NCBI GenBank assembly: GCA_016183765.1
Contig: JACPEA010000001.1
Span: 239,160-303,159, forward strand
Length of the DNA: 64,000 bases
DNA from: Bacteroidota bacterium
GTDB taxonomy: Bacteria; Bacteroidota; Bacteroidia; Chitinophagales; Chitinophagaceae
Direction: 5' to 3'
In this document: piece by piece, positions 62,811-64,000 of the stretch
How the letters are laid out: each line of letters starts with the position of its first letter
How positions within the stretch are numbered: position 1 is the first letter of the stretch
Translations under genes and position numbers: made by a program
Notes under the pieces: generated by a model
What the model saw: the letters and a program-made list of their open reading frames with translations, nothing else
Database searches by the model: none
Told to the model about the DNA's origin: nothing

Positions 62811-63821
62811 TCACCGGGAGCTGTTTCTCTGTATCAGGCTGCTGTTCAGTACGATTTTATCTACCCGGTTACCATACACTTTTTTCTCGATCATCCGGAA
62901 TAACAAAGAGGCGGCTTCTTTGCCTATTTCGAATGCCGGAGGCGTAATGGTGGATAGGGAAGGTGATAACAGCGAAGCGGTACGGAGACAGGAGAAGCTG
63001 ATCACTTTCAGGTCTTTCGGGATCTTCAGGTTAATCTCGGTGCAGGCATAATACATGGAAACGGCGAGTTTTTCTACTGATGAAAGGATGCCATCAGGCC
63101 TGCCCCGCATCTTCAGTATTTTTTTGATCAGTTCCTGGTTGGCATCGTCATCATTACTGCATTCAACGATCATTTTAGGGTCCTGCGGGATCCCGTACTT
63201 CTGTAAAGCCGCCAGGTATCCATTCATCCGGTTCACTGTTGTGGACAAATAACCGCTTACCCGTAAATAAGCGATCTTTTTACAGCCCGATGTAATGAGT
63301 TGTTCCGTGGCTTTAAAACCACCGTCAAAATCATCCGTAGTAACAGTGGGGCAGCCTGGCGCATCCGGAACGCGATCAAAGAATACTACGGGAAAACCGG
63401 CATTCTGTAATTCGGAAAGCTGCTCTCCTGTAGAGGTATCGCTGCAAAGGGAGATCAGAACACCATCTACACGACCACCCTGCAGGTGTTTGATGGTAGA
63501 CTCCTGGTCTTTGGCATTTTCGTGTGTGAGGTAAGTGAGAACATGATACCCTTTTTGCTGTGCAACGGTCTGTATACCGTTGATGGCAAGGACGAAATAG
63601 TTATTGGCGATTTCGGGGATCACTACGGCAACGGTAAGGCTCTTTTTCCTGCGCAGGCTGCTGGCGAAGGGATTGGGCTGGTAGTTCAGCTTTTCTGCCA
63701 TCTCCATTACCCGTTTCTTTGTTTCGGCACTAATCTCGTAACTATCGCGCAATGCTTTGGATACTGAGGAGATCGATAACCCCAGTTCTTCCGAAAGCCG
63801 TTTTAGGTTAATACTGCTCAT
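62811..63821 (-). CDS. LacI-family transcriptional regulator
   Basis: A 336-aa regulator. The N-terminal helix-turn-helix and hinge are NLKRLSEELGLSISSVSKALRDS and RVMEMAEKLNYQPNPFASSLRR; the rest is a periplasmic-binding-protein-like sensor domain (TVAVVIPEIANNYFVLAING, VDGVLISLCSD, VVFFDRVPDAPG). It probably senses a sugar released by the neighbouring enzymes. A long palindrome lies 53 nt upstream, so autoregulation is likely. It converges with the GH30 gene with a 1-nt gap. Confidence 0.93.
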   Translation of the reverse strand: MSSINLKRLSEELGLSISSVSKALRDSYEISAETKKRVMEMAEKLNYQPNPFASSLRRKKSLTVAVVIPEIANNYFVLAINGIQTVAQQKGYHVLTYLTHENAKDQESTIKHLQGGRVDGVLISLCSDTSTGEQLSELQNAGFPVVFFDRVPDAPGCPTVTTDDFDGGFKATEQLITSGCKKIAYLRVSGYLSTTVNRMNGYLAALQKYGIPQDPKMIVECSNDDDANQELIKKILKMRGRPDGILSSVEKLAVSMYYACTEINLKIPKDLKVISFSCLRTASLLSPSLSTITPPAFEIGKEAASLLFRMIEKKVYGNRVDKIVLNSSLIQRNSSR

Positions 63822-63873
63822 ATAGCATTAGATCGGTTGGTGTAGTGCCGTAAGACAACCATCTAATATACAA

Positions 63874-63909
63874 TTTTTACGAAAATGACAGAAAACGTTT
63901 TCGTAAAAA
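63874..63909. promoter_or_regulatory. Nested palindromic operator upstream of the LacI regulator
   Basis: TTTTTACGAAAA and TTTTCGTAAAAA are perfect 12-bp complements 12 nt apart. Inside lies GAAAACGTTTTC (63891-63902), a 12-bp palindrome with the central CG pair typical of LacI operators. Two sites may thus overlap. Confidence 0.75.
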
Positions 63910-63936
63910 AGGCCTGTTTTTGCGTAAAATGCTACT

Positions 63937-63967
63937 AAAAAACGGGTTCCGGTTTAGCCGGAACCCG
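63937..63967 (-). terminator. Terminator of a minus-strand gene beyond the window
   Basis: CGGGTTCCGG / CCGGAACCCG form a 10-bp stem; on the minus strand it is followed by TTTTTT. It ends a gene that lies to the right of the window and separates it from the LacI gene. Confidence 0.75.
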
Positions 63968-64000
63968 CTGTAATCTCTTTGAAAACACCTTAGTTCTTTT

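Overview
The window looks like core chromosome of a Bacteroidota bacterium, most likely a member of the Chitinophagaceae or a close relative. Four kinds of evidence point there. It carries type IX secretion genes (porQ and a PorW/SprE-like gene), a TPP-riboswitch-controlled TonB-dependent receptor and head-GIN/DUF2807 proteins. Its promoters follow the Bacteroidota form (TTTG, about 19 nt, TAnnTTTG). Clear Shine-Dalgarno sequences are scarce. No prophage, insertion sequence, CRISPR array or rRNA operon was found. Genes are tightly packed and frequently change strand.

Layout. 1-4.9 kb: end of a Glu/Leu/Phe/Val dehydrogenase, an orphan HsdR-N nuclease-like protein, AMP nucleosidase, thymidine kinase overlapping ccmB, and Kdo transferase. 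4.9-9.3 kb: a sugar-nucleotide operon (aminotransferase, UDP-glucose dehydrogenase, UDP-glucuronate decarboxylase, RmlD-like reductase). 9.3-22.2 kb: HAD phosphatase, DinB-like protein, gamma-glutamyltransferase, M14 peptidase, then a PIG-L deacetylase / two tiny membrane proteins / sodium symporter operon, an amino-acid permease and a cytoplasmic GH13 enzyme. 22.2-31 kb: HtrA, a LuxC-like reductase divergent from a ferredoxin, a candidate small RNA, Ddl, a PASTA protein, rhodanese, and a thiamine-type TonB receptor behind a TPP riboswitch. 31-37 kb: initiator tRNA, Era, Der, a small lipoprotein, Lon. 37-45.5 kb: PorQ, PBP1A, SprE/PorW-like protein, an AtpZ pair without the rest of ATP synthase, and SprT. 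45.5-54.2 kb: metabolism (SucC, ETF, urocanate hydratase) and small proteins. 54.3-56.6 kb: a MurNAc recycling operon. 56.7-64 kb: C-terminal processing protease, a CBM9-like lipoprotein, a Tat-exported Gfo/Idh/MocA oxidoreductase, a GH30 glycosidase, and a LacI regulator with a palindromic operator upstream.

The least explained signal is in the gaps between genes. At least eleven intergenic spots hold short degenerate tandem arrays with a period of 7, 8 or 15 (7+8) nt. They are built from a shared set of words (CATTCTAT, CATTCACT, CAGTCGT, ATTCAAA, AAGGAACAGAAGAAC), mostly just after stop codons. One contains a perfect 21-bp inverted repeat, and an 18-nt word in it recurs exactly 28 kb away. 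Other items worth checking are a roughly 108-nt three-hairpin RNA with its own promoter and terminator, a pair of mutually exclusive hairpins upstream of the CBM9-like lipoprotein, and unannotated short genes of 50, 39 and 52 codons.
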